Below, piece after piece: positions 19,982 to 27,319 of a stretch of 64,000 nucleotides of DNA (position 1 is its first letter; each line of letters begins with the position of its first letter). Position numbers and translations under genes: made by a program. The notes under the pieces are model-generated. The model was given only the letters and a program-made list of their open reading frames with translations. It was not told the DNA's origin and did not search any database. The stretch is from Maribacter orientalis (GTDB lineage: Bacteria; Bacteroidota; Bacteroidia; Flavobacteriales; Flavobacteriaceae), in the NCBI RefSeq assembly GCF_900109345.1, contig NZ_FNZN01000009.1, forward strand, positions 74,927-138,926, written 5' to 3'.

Positions 19982-20444
19982 CTCCTTCAGATTTTTCACC
20001 CAACATTACGCGCTTGGCCAACTTCACTTTTTCCTCTTTCGTTGCACTGATCGATTTATCATATGCCTTCTTGTCCCAAATCTCTAAACGCTTTCCTATT
20101 GGCGCTATAACCACTTCTTTAGAAATGCCCGCCAATGAAATAATATCTTTCGGTATCAATAATCTACCGGTGGCATCTACCTCTACTTGTCGTAGGCCTG
20201 CCGTATACATTCTTATAAATTGTAGGTTCTCTTCATCGAACCTGCTCTTTTCGTTCAATTCTGCCATCACTCTGTGCCATTCGTATGCTGGGTACAGCTC
20301 TAAACATTCGCTCAGATATGATTTTTTAATAAAAAAACCGTCTTTCAGTATCGGAGCCACTTGATTACGCAAGGCAATAGGCAACATAATGCGCCCTTTA
20401 GCGTCTGCCTTGCAATTAAATGTCCCAAAGAAATAAATGTCCAA
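19971..20444 (-). CDS. mraZ: Transcriptional regulator MraZ
   Basis: A SpoVT/AbrB-fold DNA-binding protein that forms ring oligomers and regulates the dcw promoter in other bacteria. 157 residues with the duplicated domain signature: DAKGRIMLP near residue 14 and DATGRLLIP about 76 residues later. The only usable start I see is TTG at 20442-20444; no in-frame ATG lies between the upstream promoter and the first motif. It is the first gene of the dcw operon. A set of phased GTG boxes lies just upstream and probably forms its own operator. Confidence 0.94.
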   Translation of the reverse strand: MDIYFFGTFNCKADAKGRIMLPIALRNQVAPILKDGFFIKKSYLSECLELYPAYEWHRVMAELNEKSRFDEENLQFIRMYTAGLRQVEVDATGRLLIPKDIISLAGISKEVVIAPIGKRLEIWDKKAYDKSISATKEEKVKLAKRVMLGEKSEGDVS

Positions 20445-20469
20445 AATGGTCGGTTTTATTTATATAACT

Positions 20470-20555
20470 CAAATATATAAATATTATTACCACATTTTAC
20501 CACTAAAATCCACTTTGTTAATAAATTAACCCACTTTTGAACACCTTTTAACACC
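20470..20555 (-). promoter_or_regulatory. dcw operon promoter -7 element and probable MraZ operator
   Basis: On the minus strand, TATATTTG (20470-20477) matches the Bacteroidota -7 consensus TAnnTTTG, 26 bases before the mraZ start. Upstream of it, six GTG triplets (CAC on the + strand at 20491, 20501, 20511, 20532, 20542 and 20552) sit in two sets of three, with exactly 10-base spacing within each set. The proximal set has the form WWnGTGGWWW. Known MraZ sites in other bacteria are short GTG/TGGG-type direct repeats phased at about 10 bp. The boxes cover the place where a -33 element would be. Confidence 0.65.
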
Positions 20556-20652
20556 TGAGTCTTCTTTTGAAGTTAATTTTCCCACTCGACCCATAAAATC
20601 AGAAAAAAGGAAATCATAGAAGATTTGCAGACACGCCTAATTAAAAGAGTTG

Positions 20653-20682
20653 TTTGCTATTCTCCGTAATTACCTATATTTG
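20653..20682 (+). promoter_or_regulatory. Bacteroidota-type promoter for the alpha/beta hydrolase gene
   Basis: TTTG at 20653-20656, an 18-base spacer and TATATTTG at 20675-20682 match the -33/-7 consensus of Bacteroidota primary sigma promoters. The start codon is 23 bases downstream. Confidence 0.6.
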
Positions 20683-20705
20683 GGCAAATATGATGCGCAG
20701 AGTAC

Positions 20706-21470
20706 ATGGAAAACGATTTGATCAACGACGGTACGTTTAATTACATTGAAGTAGGTGAAGGCAAACCCATTATAATTCTTCACGGTCTTATGGGTGGACT
20801 TAGTAATTTTGAGGGCGTAACGACCCATTTTCCTCCTAAAGGGTATAAGGTGCTCATTCCTGAATTGCCCTTGTATTCGATGCCGATGCTCAAAACAACG
20901 GTGAAGAATTTCGCCAAATACCTCAAAAAATTTATTGACCATAAAGAATTGGACGATGTTATTCTTTTGGGTAACTCGTTAGGTGGCCATATCGGACTCT
21001 TATACACTAAAATGTATCCAGAAAAAGTAAAGGCCTTGGTCATTACCGGTAGCTCTGGCCTATACGAAAGTGCTATGGGCGATGGCTACCCTAAGCGTGG
21101 TGATTATGAGTTCATTAAGAAGAAAGCACAAGATGTCTTTTACGACCCAGAAATTGCGACTAAAGAGATTGTTGACGAAGTATTCGCTACGGTGAATGAT
21201 CGTATAAAATTGGTGAAGACCTTGGCAATCGCAAAAAGTGCGATACGTCATAATATGGCACAAGATTTACCTGCTATGAAAACGCCTACCTGTATTATTT
21301 GGGGAAAGAATGATAGCGTAACTCCGCCAGATGTGGCAGAACTGTTTGATGAACTGCTACCGAATTCAGATTTATTTTGGATGGATAAATGTGGACACGC
21401 ACCTATGATGGAGCACCCAAACGAATTCAACGCCATTCTTGATGCTTGGTTAGAGAAAAATAAATATTAA
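20706..21470 (+). CDS. Alpha/beta-fold hydrolase
   Basis: 254 residues of the classic alpha/beta hydrolase fold. The oxyanion region is ILHGLMGG (about 25-32). The nucleophile elbow GNSLGG has its Ser near residue 96, the acid-containing WGKNDSVTPP (about 198) follows, and the catalytic His is in CGHAPMMEHP near the C-terminus. There is no signal peptide, so it is probably cytosolic. The substrate cannot be told from sequence. It lies 12 bases upstream of engB, so the two are probably co-transcribed from the promoter at 20653-20682. Confidence 0.9.
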   Translation: MENDLINDGTFNYIEVGEGKPIIILHGLMGGLSNFEGVTTHFPPKGYKVLIPELPLYSMPMLKTTVKNFAKYLKKFIDHKELDDVILLGNSLGGHIGLLYTKMYPEKVKALVITGSSGLYESAMGDGYPKRGDYEFIKKKAQDVFYDPEIATKEIVDEVFATVNDRIKLVKTLAIAKSAIRHNMAQDLPAMKTPTCIIWGKNDSVTPPDVAELFDELLPNSDLFWMDKCGHAPMMEHPNEFNAILDAWLEKNKY

Positions 21471-21482
21471 AATTTTCTACGG

Positions 21483-22100
21483 ATGAAAATAAAGTCGGCC
21501 GACTTTGTAATTAGCAACTCTGATGTTGCTCGATGCCCTAATGAGCCTATACCTGAGTATGCCTTTATCGGTCGCTCTAATGTGGGGAAATCTTCCTTAA
21601 TCAATATGTTGACCGAGCGTAAAAGCTTGGCAAAAACATCGGGTAGACCTGGCAAGACCCAACTCATTAACCACTTTAAGATCAATGAAAATTGGTTCTT
21701 GGTCGATTTACCGGGGTATGGTTATGCACGTGTCTCCAAACGCGATAAAAAGACCTTTCAGAAATACATTACCAATTACTTTCTGCAACGCGAGCAGCTC
21801 GTCTGTTCTTTTGTATTGGTAGATATACGTCACGAGCCACAACCCATAGATATGGAGTTTATGCAGTGGATGGGTGAAAACGGAATACCCTTTGCCATTA
21901 TTTTCACCAAGGCCGATAAGCTTAAACCCAAGGCGATAGAACGCGATGTTAAAACCTATTTAGATACGCTAACTGCCGATATGTGGGAAGAAGCACCGCA
22001 ACATTTCGTCACTAGCGCCAGCCAACGCAGCGGCCGCGACGAGCTATTAAACTTCATAGACGATATCAACGAGAAATTTTTCGAAGCAACGAAGAAGTAG
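21483..22100 (+). CDS. engB: Ribosome biogenesis GTP-binding protein EngB (YihA/YsxC)
   Basis: A TrmE-Era-EngA-EngB-Septin class GTPase needed for large-subunit maturation. 205 residues with G1 GRSNVGKSS (about 31-39), the G2 region TSGRPGKTQ, G3 DLPGYGYA, G4 TKAD (about 139-142) and G5 TSAS. The family length is about 200. Its ATG is 12 bases after the hydrolase stop. Confidence 0.97.
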   Translation: MKIKSADFVISNSDVARCPNEPIPEYAFIGRSNVGKSSLINMLTERKSLAKTSGRPGKTQLINHFKINENWFLVDLPGYGYARVSKRDKKTFQKYITNYFLQREQLVCSFVLVDIRHEPQPIDMEFMQWMGENGIPFAIIFTKADKLKPKAIERDVKTYLDTLTADMWEEAPQHFVTSASQRSGRDELLNFIDDINEKFFEATKK

Positions 22101-22117
22101 TTGTTTTTCAAGAATTC

Positions 22118-22345
22118 AGTTGGCAGTATCAGTAGGCAAATTTTCCCTTTCTTATTTTCGGCGAATAATTTCAGACGATAAACTTCGTACTATAAAATAC
22201 GTAACAGGTTTACTTTAAATTCAAAAGTGCACCATAGCCAGTGCGATAGCAGTCGTGAACAGGATTGGAACCCAAAAGGATCTCGATACCCCTTTCTGGT
22301 ATCTCGAATGCCACACGAACTGACATATTACAATACTGAAAACTG
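22118..22345. repeat. Dispersed ACTGA/CAGTT-type repeat stretch with a small hairpin
   Basis: The gap after engB holds pieces such as CAGTTGGCAGTATCAGTAGG (about 22120), a hairpin with GATACC/GGTATC arms (22285-22303) and GAACTGACATATTACAATAC (from about 22318). Similar wording recurs near 26122, 37604, 41100 and 50939. No coding frame is convincing here. Confidence 0.45.
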
Positions 22346-22358
22346 ACACTGCTAACTG

Positions 22359-22737
22359 TTACTGAAAACTGCCAACTGAACCCTCAACCGCAGCAACCAA
22401 CTCCTCCACCGTCTCAAAGTCATTCAATTTCTCTATCGTTACCAACACTTCTAAATCATGTGGGGGTTTCTGCTACGATAATAGGATAGGTAAAGGCATG
22501 CCCAAATTTGCTTTTATAGCTTTTTTGAAATTCATCTTCATGTAAGAATTGAAGTTTATAGCCTTTGGCCAATAGGCTTTCTCTAAAGGCTTTCCACTGT
22601 TTGTTCTCGATAAAACTACCGAAGGTTAATGAACATAGTGCGCAGTCGTTTATTGAAAGACTGATTATTTTATGGGCAAAATCGAATAGTTTACTGCCGG
22701 TATCACTATTGGCATTATAACTAAAGAGGATTCCCAT
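22359..22737 (-). pseudogene. Frameshifted copy of the 26742-27119 gene
   Basis: The first 92 codons (from 22737) are very close to the intact paralogue at 26742-27119. They share NANSDTGSKLFDFAHK, CALCSLTFGSF and KSYKSKFGHAFT. The frame then breaks in a GGGGG run (22462-22466), where the intact copy has GGGG. In the shifted frame similarity continues (VAAVEG) to a TAA at 22359. The result is a truncated 93-residue product ending AETPT. A one-base insertion is the simplest explanation, though a sequencing error in the homopolymer cannot be excluded. Confidence 0.75.
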
Positions 22738-22926
22738 TTTGTTGGAAAACTACCAGATACCATACATTATTTGTGGCATTTTATAGAACCCCGTAAGTAT
22801 AGTTGAACTACACTTACTCAGTTTTTTCTTAACTTGTAAAATGGTAAACGCTTTACAAACTAACATCAGAAATATACGTATTGGCAATTATATCAGCACG
22901 TTAAACACCCTAAGAACTACAAGCGT

Positions 22927-23271
22927 ATGAACCAACAAAAGAAACTTCTTGCTATAAAGTTTATCCATACTTTAATCTGGGCTTTTTTTGTTTTTGTAAT
23001 ATTTTACATTTTATATTCAGGAATCACAAATCGCATTAATACTTTCACTTGGATTGGAATTGGATTAATAATCGGAGAAGGATTCGTTTTATTAGTCTTT
23101 AAATTATTTTGCCCTCTGACTTTACTTGCGCGCAAATACTCGGATTCTCAAAAGGAAAATTTTGATATATTCCTTCCTAATTGGTTAGCAAAACACAACA
23201 AACTTATTTTTACTTCCATTTTTATTGTAGGTCTAATACTAGTTGTGACGAAAGTTATCCAAAACCAGTAA
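22927..23271 (+). CDS. Small membrane protein, unknown
   Basis: 114 residues with three hydrophobic segments (about 12-31, 39-58 and 93-109). The CPLTLLARKYSDS and NFDIFLPNWLAKHNK segments lie between the second and third. The charged, aromatic-rich loop and the start ATG after an A/C-rich leader look genuine. No named family is recalled with confidence; similar short proteins occur in Bacteroidota. Downstream, GTTAATAATCGGAGAAG-like sequence is repeated near 23563 in a decayed context, which suggests local duplication. Confidence 0.6.
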   Translation: MNQQKKLLAIKFIHTLIWAFFVFVIFYILYSGITNRINTFTWIGIGLIIGEGFVLLVFKLFCPLTLLARKYSDSQKENFDIFLPNWLAKHNKLIFTSIFIVGLILVVTKVIQNQ

Positions 23272-23313
23272 ATCAAAAATCAAAAAATCGCGTTTAACAA
23301 AGACCTGAAGTGA

Positions 23314-23568
23314 AAATTAAGCAAATTCCCCTACGCTAAAAATCCTTTCGAATTTTTTGTTTGGTTTGCATTTGCTGAACTAGTTGTTTGCCTCGCAATT
23401 AACCATAAACAAAACCTTTTTCACCATATGAGTTATGATCGTATAGATCAAGCTAACATACTTATGACAATTAAAGCTGATCCATACGATACTATCGGCT
23501 TTTTTTACTATGCTACATTTTATATAGGAATCATATTGTTTTGGTTACCTAAATCGGAAGTTGGTTAA
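23314..23568 (+). pseudogene. Remnant of a membrane-protein gene
   Basis: An 84-codon open frame with no start codon at its head. It translates to hydrophobic, protein-like sequence (PFEFFVWFAFAELVVCLA, later GFFYYATFYIGIILFWLP). The first internal ATG is at 23426. Just after the stop, the DNA resembles an internal piece of the 22927 gene (LIIGE). It is best read as a truncated or fused fragment. The family is not recognised. Confidence 0.4.
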
Positions 23569-23608
23569 TAATCGGAGAAGAATTTCTAGAACTCTTCTTT
23601 TGAATTAG

Positions 23609-23782
23609 ACTCTCAAGAGAACTAATGGAGTCCATTACCCAAGCGCTGAGGAAGCAGCACGGCAATTGCCCCATACTACGTTGATAGTACCGTGGCATAC
23701 CGAAAATTTTTAACAAGATTTCTTAATGGCAAATGCCGAATGGAACGAAGTCTCCCAAATTACTTTGAGACGATTAAAATAA
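23609..23782 (+). pseudogene. Remnant of an alpha/beta hydrolase C-terminus
   Basis: Two frames that join across a frameshift near 23711. The first reads GVHYPSAEEAARQLPHTTL and then IVPWHTENF. The second reads QDFLMANAEWNEVSQITLRR and ends at a TAA. The H-P-S-x-E-x-A-x-x-L-P pattern is typical of the last strand and helix of alpha/beta hydrolases. No N-terminal portion is present, so this is a fragment left by deletion. The downstream 150 bases to the next gene show nothing I can identify. Confidence 0.45.
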
Positions 23783-23933
23783 AAATAACGGTAAAATTGT
23801 AAATTTGGCTATAAGATGTAGCGGTTAAATCGAACTATAAAAAATTGGCGCTGTGACCACATCGAAATGTAGTCCCTTTTTACACGCTAGGGTTCATTAA
23901 AAAGCCCATGGTGGTAATTCATAAAAAAGAAAA

Positions 23934-24506
23934 ATGTCCAGATTAAAAGCGTTCAGAGAACAACAAAATTTAACTCAAGAAGAGCTATCAAAAAAATCAG
24001 GTATTTCAGCACGAACCATACAACGAATTGAAACAGGTAAAGAACCCAAAGGCCACACACGGCGAGTTTTAGCACAGGCATTAGAAATAGAGGAAAATGA
24101 ATTGCTACAAAAAGAGCCTAAGCAAGAACAACCGGAAATTTCACCTGGCAAAGAAGAAACCAAAGAAGTGGCTTTGATCAACTATTCTTTACTAAAATTG
24201 ATAAACCTTTCTTCAATTCCATTTATAATTATTCCTCCTTTAAATATCATCGTTCCTTTTGTTTTAATGCTCACCCTAAAACAAAAAAACAGGTTTACCA
24301 AACAGCTTATTTCATTACAAATACTTTGGACCATTATAGCACCTATAGTTTTTATGCTCGGTATCTTTTTAAAACTCGGAAATGAGTTTACCATGATCTT
24401 TATTATTCTGATTGTATCATCCAACGTATTTATAATTCTACGCAATGCTATAGAAATAGACAGGAACAAAAAACTGTATTACCATCTGAATTTCAATATG
24501 ATATAA
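23934..24506 (+). CDS. Membrane-tethered XRE-family regulator
   Basis: 190 residues. Residues 1-60 are a helix-turn-helix of the XRE/Cro type (LTQEELSKKSGISARTIQRI). A charged Lys/Glu linker follows (about 58-80), then three or four hydrophobic segments (about 90-180). The layout predicts a DNA-binding domain facing the cytoplasm from the inner membrane, as in XRE-DUF4870-like proteins. The target is unknown. The serine hydrolase gene 106 bases downstream on the same strand is a candidate partner. Confidence 0.8.
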   Translation: MSRLKAFREQQNLTQEELSKKSGISARTIQRIETGKEPKGHTRRVLAQALEIEENELLQKEPKQEQPEISPGKEETKEVALINYSLLKLINLSSIPFIIIPPLNIIVPFVLMLTLKQKNRFTKQLISLQILWTIIAPIVFMLGIFLKLGNEFTMIFIILIVSSNVFIILRNAIEIDRNKKLYYHLNFNMI

Positions 24507-24612
24507 AAACTGTCGGGGTATTGTCGGGGTATTGTCGAGTCGTTTTTCAGCAAAATGAAAATGAGTTTTTAACCTTTGTTCAAAAACAATCATTCACCGC
24601 AAAACGAAATTC

Positions 24613-26097
24613 ATGATGTCCAAAAAAATCATCCTTTACTTTACTATCGCTATCATTTTTAGCGCAAAAAGCAGTGCACAACTTAACAAAAATTCAGAAC
24701 TATACAACACCATCCTATCCAAAGACAGCTTACTATTCAATGTAGGCTTTAATCAGTGTGAGATTGCACAATTTGAGCACCTGTTAAGTGAAAATTTGAA
24801 ATTTTATCACGATAAGGACGGAATCTCCGACAAAGCCAAATTTCTTTACGACCTAAAAAACGGATTATGTAAAAGTCCCGAAACGCGTCAGGTAAAACGG
24901 TATTTAGTTAAAGAGAAAACAGAAATTTTTCCACTTTATAAAAATGGGGTTTTGTATGGCGCCATTCATAATGGTGAACATTTATTTTACGAAAGCAAAG
25001 AAAGCCAACCCGGTATTGCTAAGTTCTCAAATGTATGGGTGCTAGAAAATGACCAATGGAAATTAGGAACTTCTTTAAGTTATGGTCATGAAGCCTACGA
25101 AATGCAACCCACAGAAAATTCGATTTTTGAAAATGACACAGAAATTGAAGCATGGCTAAAAGAAAACAACGTACCCACCCTAGGCCTTGGCATAATTGAA
25201 AATGGCAACCTTAAACACATAAAAGTTTTTGGTGAACTTAAAAGTGGTGTTACCGCACCCTATAACACCATTTTTAATGTAGCCTCTTTAACAAAACCGG
25301 TAACCGCAATGGTTACCTTAAAATTAGTAAGCGCAGGAAAGTGGGACTTAGATGAGCCCGTTTACACCTATTTTACCGACCCAGACGTTGCAACCGACCC
25401 ACGAAGCAAAAAACTTACGACACGACATATTTTAAGTCATCAATCAGGATTTCCCAATTGGAGGTATTTAAATACATCGAACAAATTAAATTTTCAATTT
25501 GAGCCCGGCACCCAATATCAATATTCGGGTGAAGGCCTTGAATATTTACGAAAAGCCTTGGAACATAAATTCAATACTTCTTTAGACCAATTGGCCAATG
25601 AACTCATCTTCGGGCCTTTAAACATGAGCGATACGCACTTTACCTGGAGCGATACGCTAGACGAATCACGTTTTGCAATTGGGTATGATGCTAAAGGAAA
25701 TAGTTATGAAAACACTAAACATAAAACGCCCAGTGCTGCAGATGATTTAATGACAACTATTGAAGATTATGGTAATTTTTTAGTGAGTGTAATGAATGGT
25801 GGCGCACTTTCTGAAGCAGTTTTTAACGATATGGTTACGCACCAAGTGGCCACTAAAAATGGAAAACATTTCGGACTCGGATTTGAAATTTATGATTTTA
25901 AAAATGGAGATTATGCATTATCCCACGGCGGAGCGGACAAAGGTGTACAAACCATCGTTTTTATATTTCCGAAAACAAAAAAAGGAGTACTCATCTTTAC
26001 CAATGTAGATGATGGGTATAAAGTGTACGAGAAAATAATAGCACATTACTTGGGTGCGCAAGGCAAAGAAATAATCGAGATTGAAACAGCAAATTAA
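24613..26097 (+). CDS. Serine hydrolase (class C beta-lactamase fold) with N-terminal NTF2-like domain
   Basis: 494 residues. A Sec signal peptide (about 1-22, ending SSA-Q) suggests the periplasm. Residues 30-160 resemble a SnoaL/DUF4440 NTF2-like domain. Residues 175-490 are a beta-lactamase/PBP4-like serine hydrolase: SLTK (S225-K228) is the SxxK motif, YSG (about 306) stands at the YxN position, and HGG (about 441) replaces KTG. The substrate is probably a peptide or ester; true beta-lactamase activity is not implied. The ATG at 24616 is an equally good start. Confidence 0.85.
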   Translation: MMSKKIILYFTIAIIFSAKSSAQLNKNSELYNTILSKDSLLFNVGFNQCEIAQFEHLLSENLKFYHDKDGISDKAKFLYDLKNGLCKSPETRQVKRYLVKEKTEIFPLYKNGVLYGAIHNGEHLFYESKESQPGIAKFSNVWVLENDQWKLGTSLSYGHEAYEMQPTENSIFENDTEIEAWLKENNVPTLGLGIIENGNLKHIKVFGELKSGVTAPYNTIFNVASLTKPVTAMVTLKLVSAGKWDLDEPVYTYFTDPDVATDPRSKKLTTRHILSHQSGFPNWRYLNTSNKLNFQFEPGTQYQYSGEGLEYLRKALEHKFNTSLDQLANELIFGPLNMSDTHFTWSDTLDESRFAIGYDAKGNSYENTKHKTPSAADDLMTTIEDYGNFLVSVMNGGALSEAVFNDMVTHQVATKNGKHFGLGFEIYDFKNGDYALSHGGADKGVQTIVFIFPKTKKGVLIFTNVDDGYKVYEKIIAHYLGAQGKEIIEIETAN

Positions 26098-26121
26098 AAG
26101 CAAACTGCGCGCTGACACTTC

Positions 26122-26165
26122 ATACTGAAACTGCCTACTGAATACTGAATACTGAATACTGAAAC
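26122..26165. repeat. Short tandem repeat within the dispersed ACTGA family
   Basis: Four 7-base units ACTGAAT/ACTGAAA (26137-26164), preceded by ACTGAAACTGCCT. It is similar to the stretches near 22340 and 37604. Noncoding. Confidence 0.6.
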
Positions 26166-26266
26166 ATAACAACGAACAATTAAAATGCCGGGCATGTTCA
26201 TTCGCTCTTTAGGATAAAGTTATACCTTCATTGAAAATTTAGACATCATCTACATTTCGTAAGATC

Positions 26267-26749
26267 ATGATGAAAAAAATTTCAATAGTATTTCTTCAGG
26301 CGGTCATCGTGCTTATCGGTATTGTAGCGCTTGTTATTTTGATTTGGACTCCATTAACCGAAGGTAGAGCCACAAATTTAGATGCGTTCAGTATTTACTC
26401 TGACCCGTTCATTTGGTATGTATACGTTGCATCGATCACTTTTTTTATTATCCTCTACAAAGCGTTCAAGTTGCTCAGTTACATCGGGCAGCATAGGGTA
26501 TGCTCATCAAGCTCTATTAAAATATTAAAGAGTATAAAATATTGTGCAATCGTACTCAGCATTTTAATTGCAATGGCAGGGGTATATATCAAATTATTCC
26601 ACAATCTAGAAGACGATCCTGCGGGTTTTCTTGCTATTTGTGCTTTAAGTGTCTTTGTTTCTATTGTAATCGCAGCCACTGCGAATGTATTTGAAATGGT
26701 CGTACAGCATGTCATAGCTATGAAAGCTGAAAATGAACCTGCTAACTGA
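26267..26749 (+). CDS. DUF2975-like membrane protein
   Basis: 160 residues with four hydrophobic segments (about 8-28, 47-66, 89-107 and 122-142). The overall plan matches DUF2975 proteins, which often pair with a small XRE regulator in Bacteroidota. No such partner is adjacent here; the nearest XRE gene is about 1.8 kb upstream on the same strand. Function unknown. The stop overlaps the end of the convergent downstream gene by a few bases. Confidence 0.65.
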   Translation: MMKKISIVFLQAVIVLIGIVALVILIWTPLTEGRATNLDAFSIYSDPFIWYVYVASITFFIILYKAFKLLSYIGQHRVCSSSSIKILKSIKYCAIVLSILIAMAGVYIKLFHNLEDDPAGFLAICALSVFVSIVIAATANVFEMVVQHVIAMKAENEPAN

Positions 26750-27119
26750 AGACCAAACCCTGAACCGCAGCTACCAACTCCTCCACCGTCTCAAAGCCAT
26801 TCAATTTCTCGGTCGTGACCAACACCTCTAAATCATGTGGGGTTTCTGCTACTATAATAGGAAAGGTAAAGGCATGACCAAATTTGCTTTTGTAGCTTTT
26901 TTGAAATTCGTCTTTATACAAGAATTCAAGTTCGTAGCCTTTGGCTAGCAGACTTTCTCTAAAAACTTTCCACTGCTTGTTCTCGGTAAAGCTACCAAAG
27001 GTTAAACTACAGAGTGCGCAGTCGTACGTTGCAGGGCTTATTAGTTTATGGGCAAAATCGAATAGTTTACTACCGGTATCGCTATTGGCGTTATAAATAA
27101 ACAGAAATTTCTTTGACAT
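26742..27119 (-). CDS. Conserved small protein with CALC motif, unknown
   Basis: 125 residues from the ATG at 27119 (MSKKFLFIYNANSD); an upstream ATG at 27155 adds twelve poorly supported residues. Features are an N-terminal beta strand and NANSDTGSKLFDFAHK, a CxxC (CALCSLTFGSF) about 30 residues in, and a C-terminal ETVEELVAAVQGL helix. The CxxC might be redox-active or metal-binding; that is a guess. A frameshifted near-identical copy lies 4.4 kb upstream in the same orientation. It ends convergently with the DUF2975-like gene. Confidence 0.65.
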   Translation of the reverse strand: MSKKFLFIYNANSDTGSKLFDFAHKLISPATYDCALCSLTFGSFTENKQWKVFRESLLAKGYELEFLYKDEFQKSYKSKFGHAFTFPIIVAETPHDLEVLVTTEKLNGFETVEELVAAVQGLVFS

Positions 27120-27291
27120 GGTCTTTTGGTCGTAAAAATACGCCAAACCATACATGATTTTTAACCGATTACGGGTTTCCGTACGTATAGTAAGACTACA
27201 ATTTGTAGGTTTATTCTTTAGTGGTAACTTAGGTGGTACGTTTTACGTGCTACATTGAGCAATACACCTACCATGGCACGTTTATACGTAT

Positions 27292-27301
27292 GTTGCCCAC
27301 A
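27292..27301 (+). other. Left boundary of a cassette-like unit (GTTGCCCACA)
   Basis: This 10-base word is the exact complement of TGTGGGCAAC at 28947-28956, just after the reverse-transcriptase stop. In integron cassettes the first bases of a cassette pair with the inverse core site after its ORF, and this pair behaves that way. The preceding 130 bases (TTTACGTGC ... GGCACGTTTATACGTA) form a weak inverted repeat that could be the end of a previous element. Confidence 0.5.
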
Positions 27302-27319
27302 ATTTAAGAAACATCGAGA

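Noticed and set aside
7100..20000. Other + strand frames of 60-188 codons across the dcw cluster.
   Set aside because: All lie opposite well-identified genes and show no family motifs.
24613..26097. True beta-lactamase (antibiotic resistance).
   Set aside because: The KTG box is HGG and the YxN place is YSG; this is the broad serine hydrolase family, so resistance is not supported.
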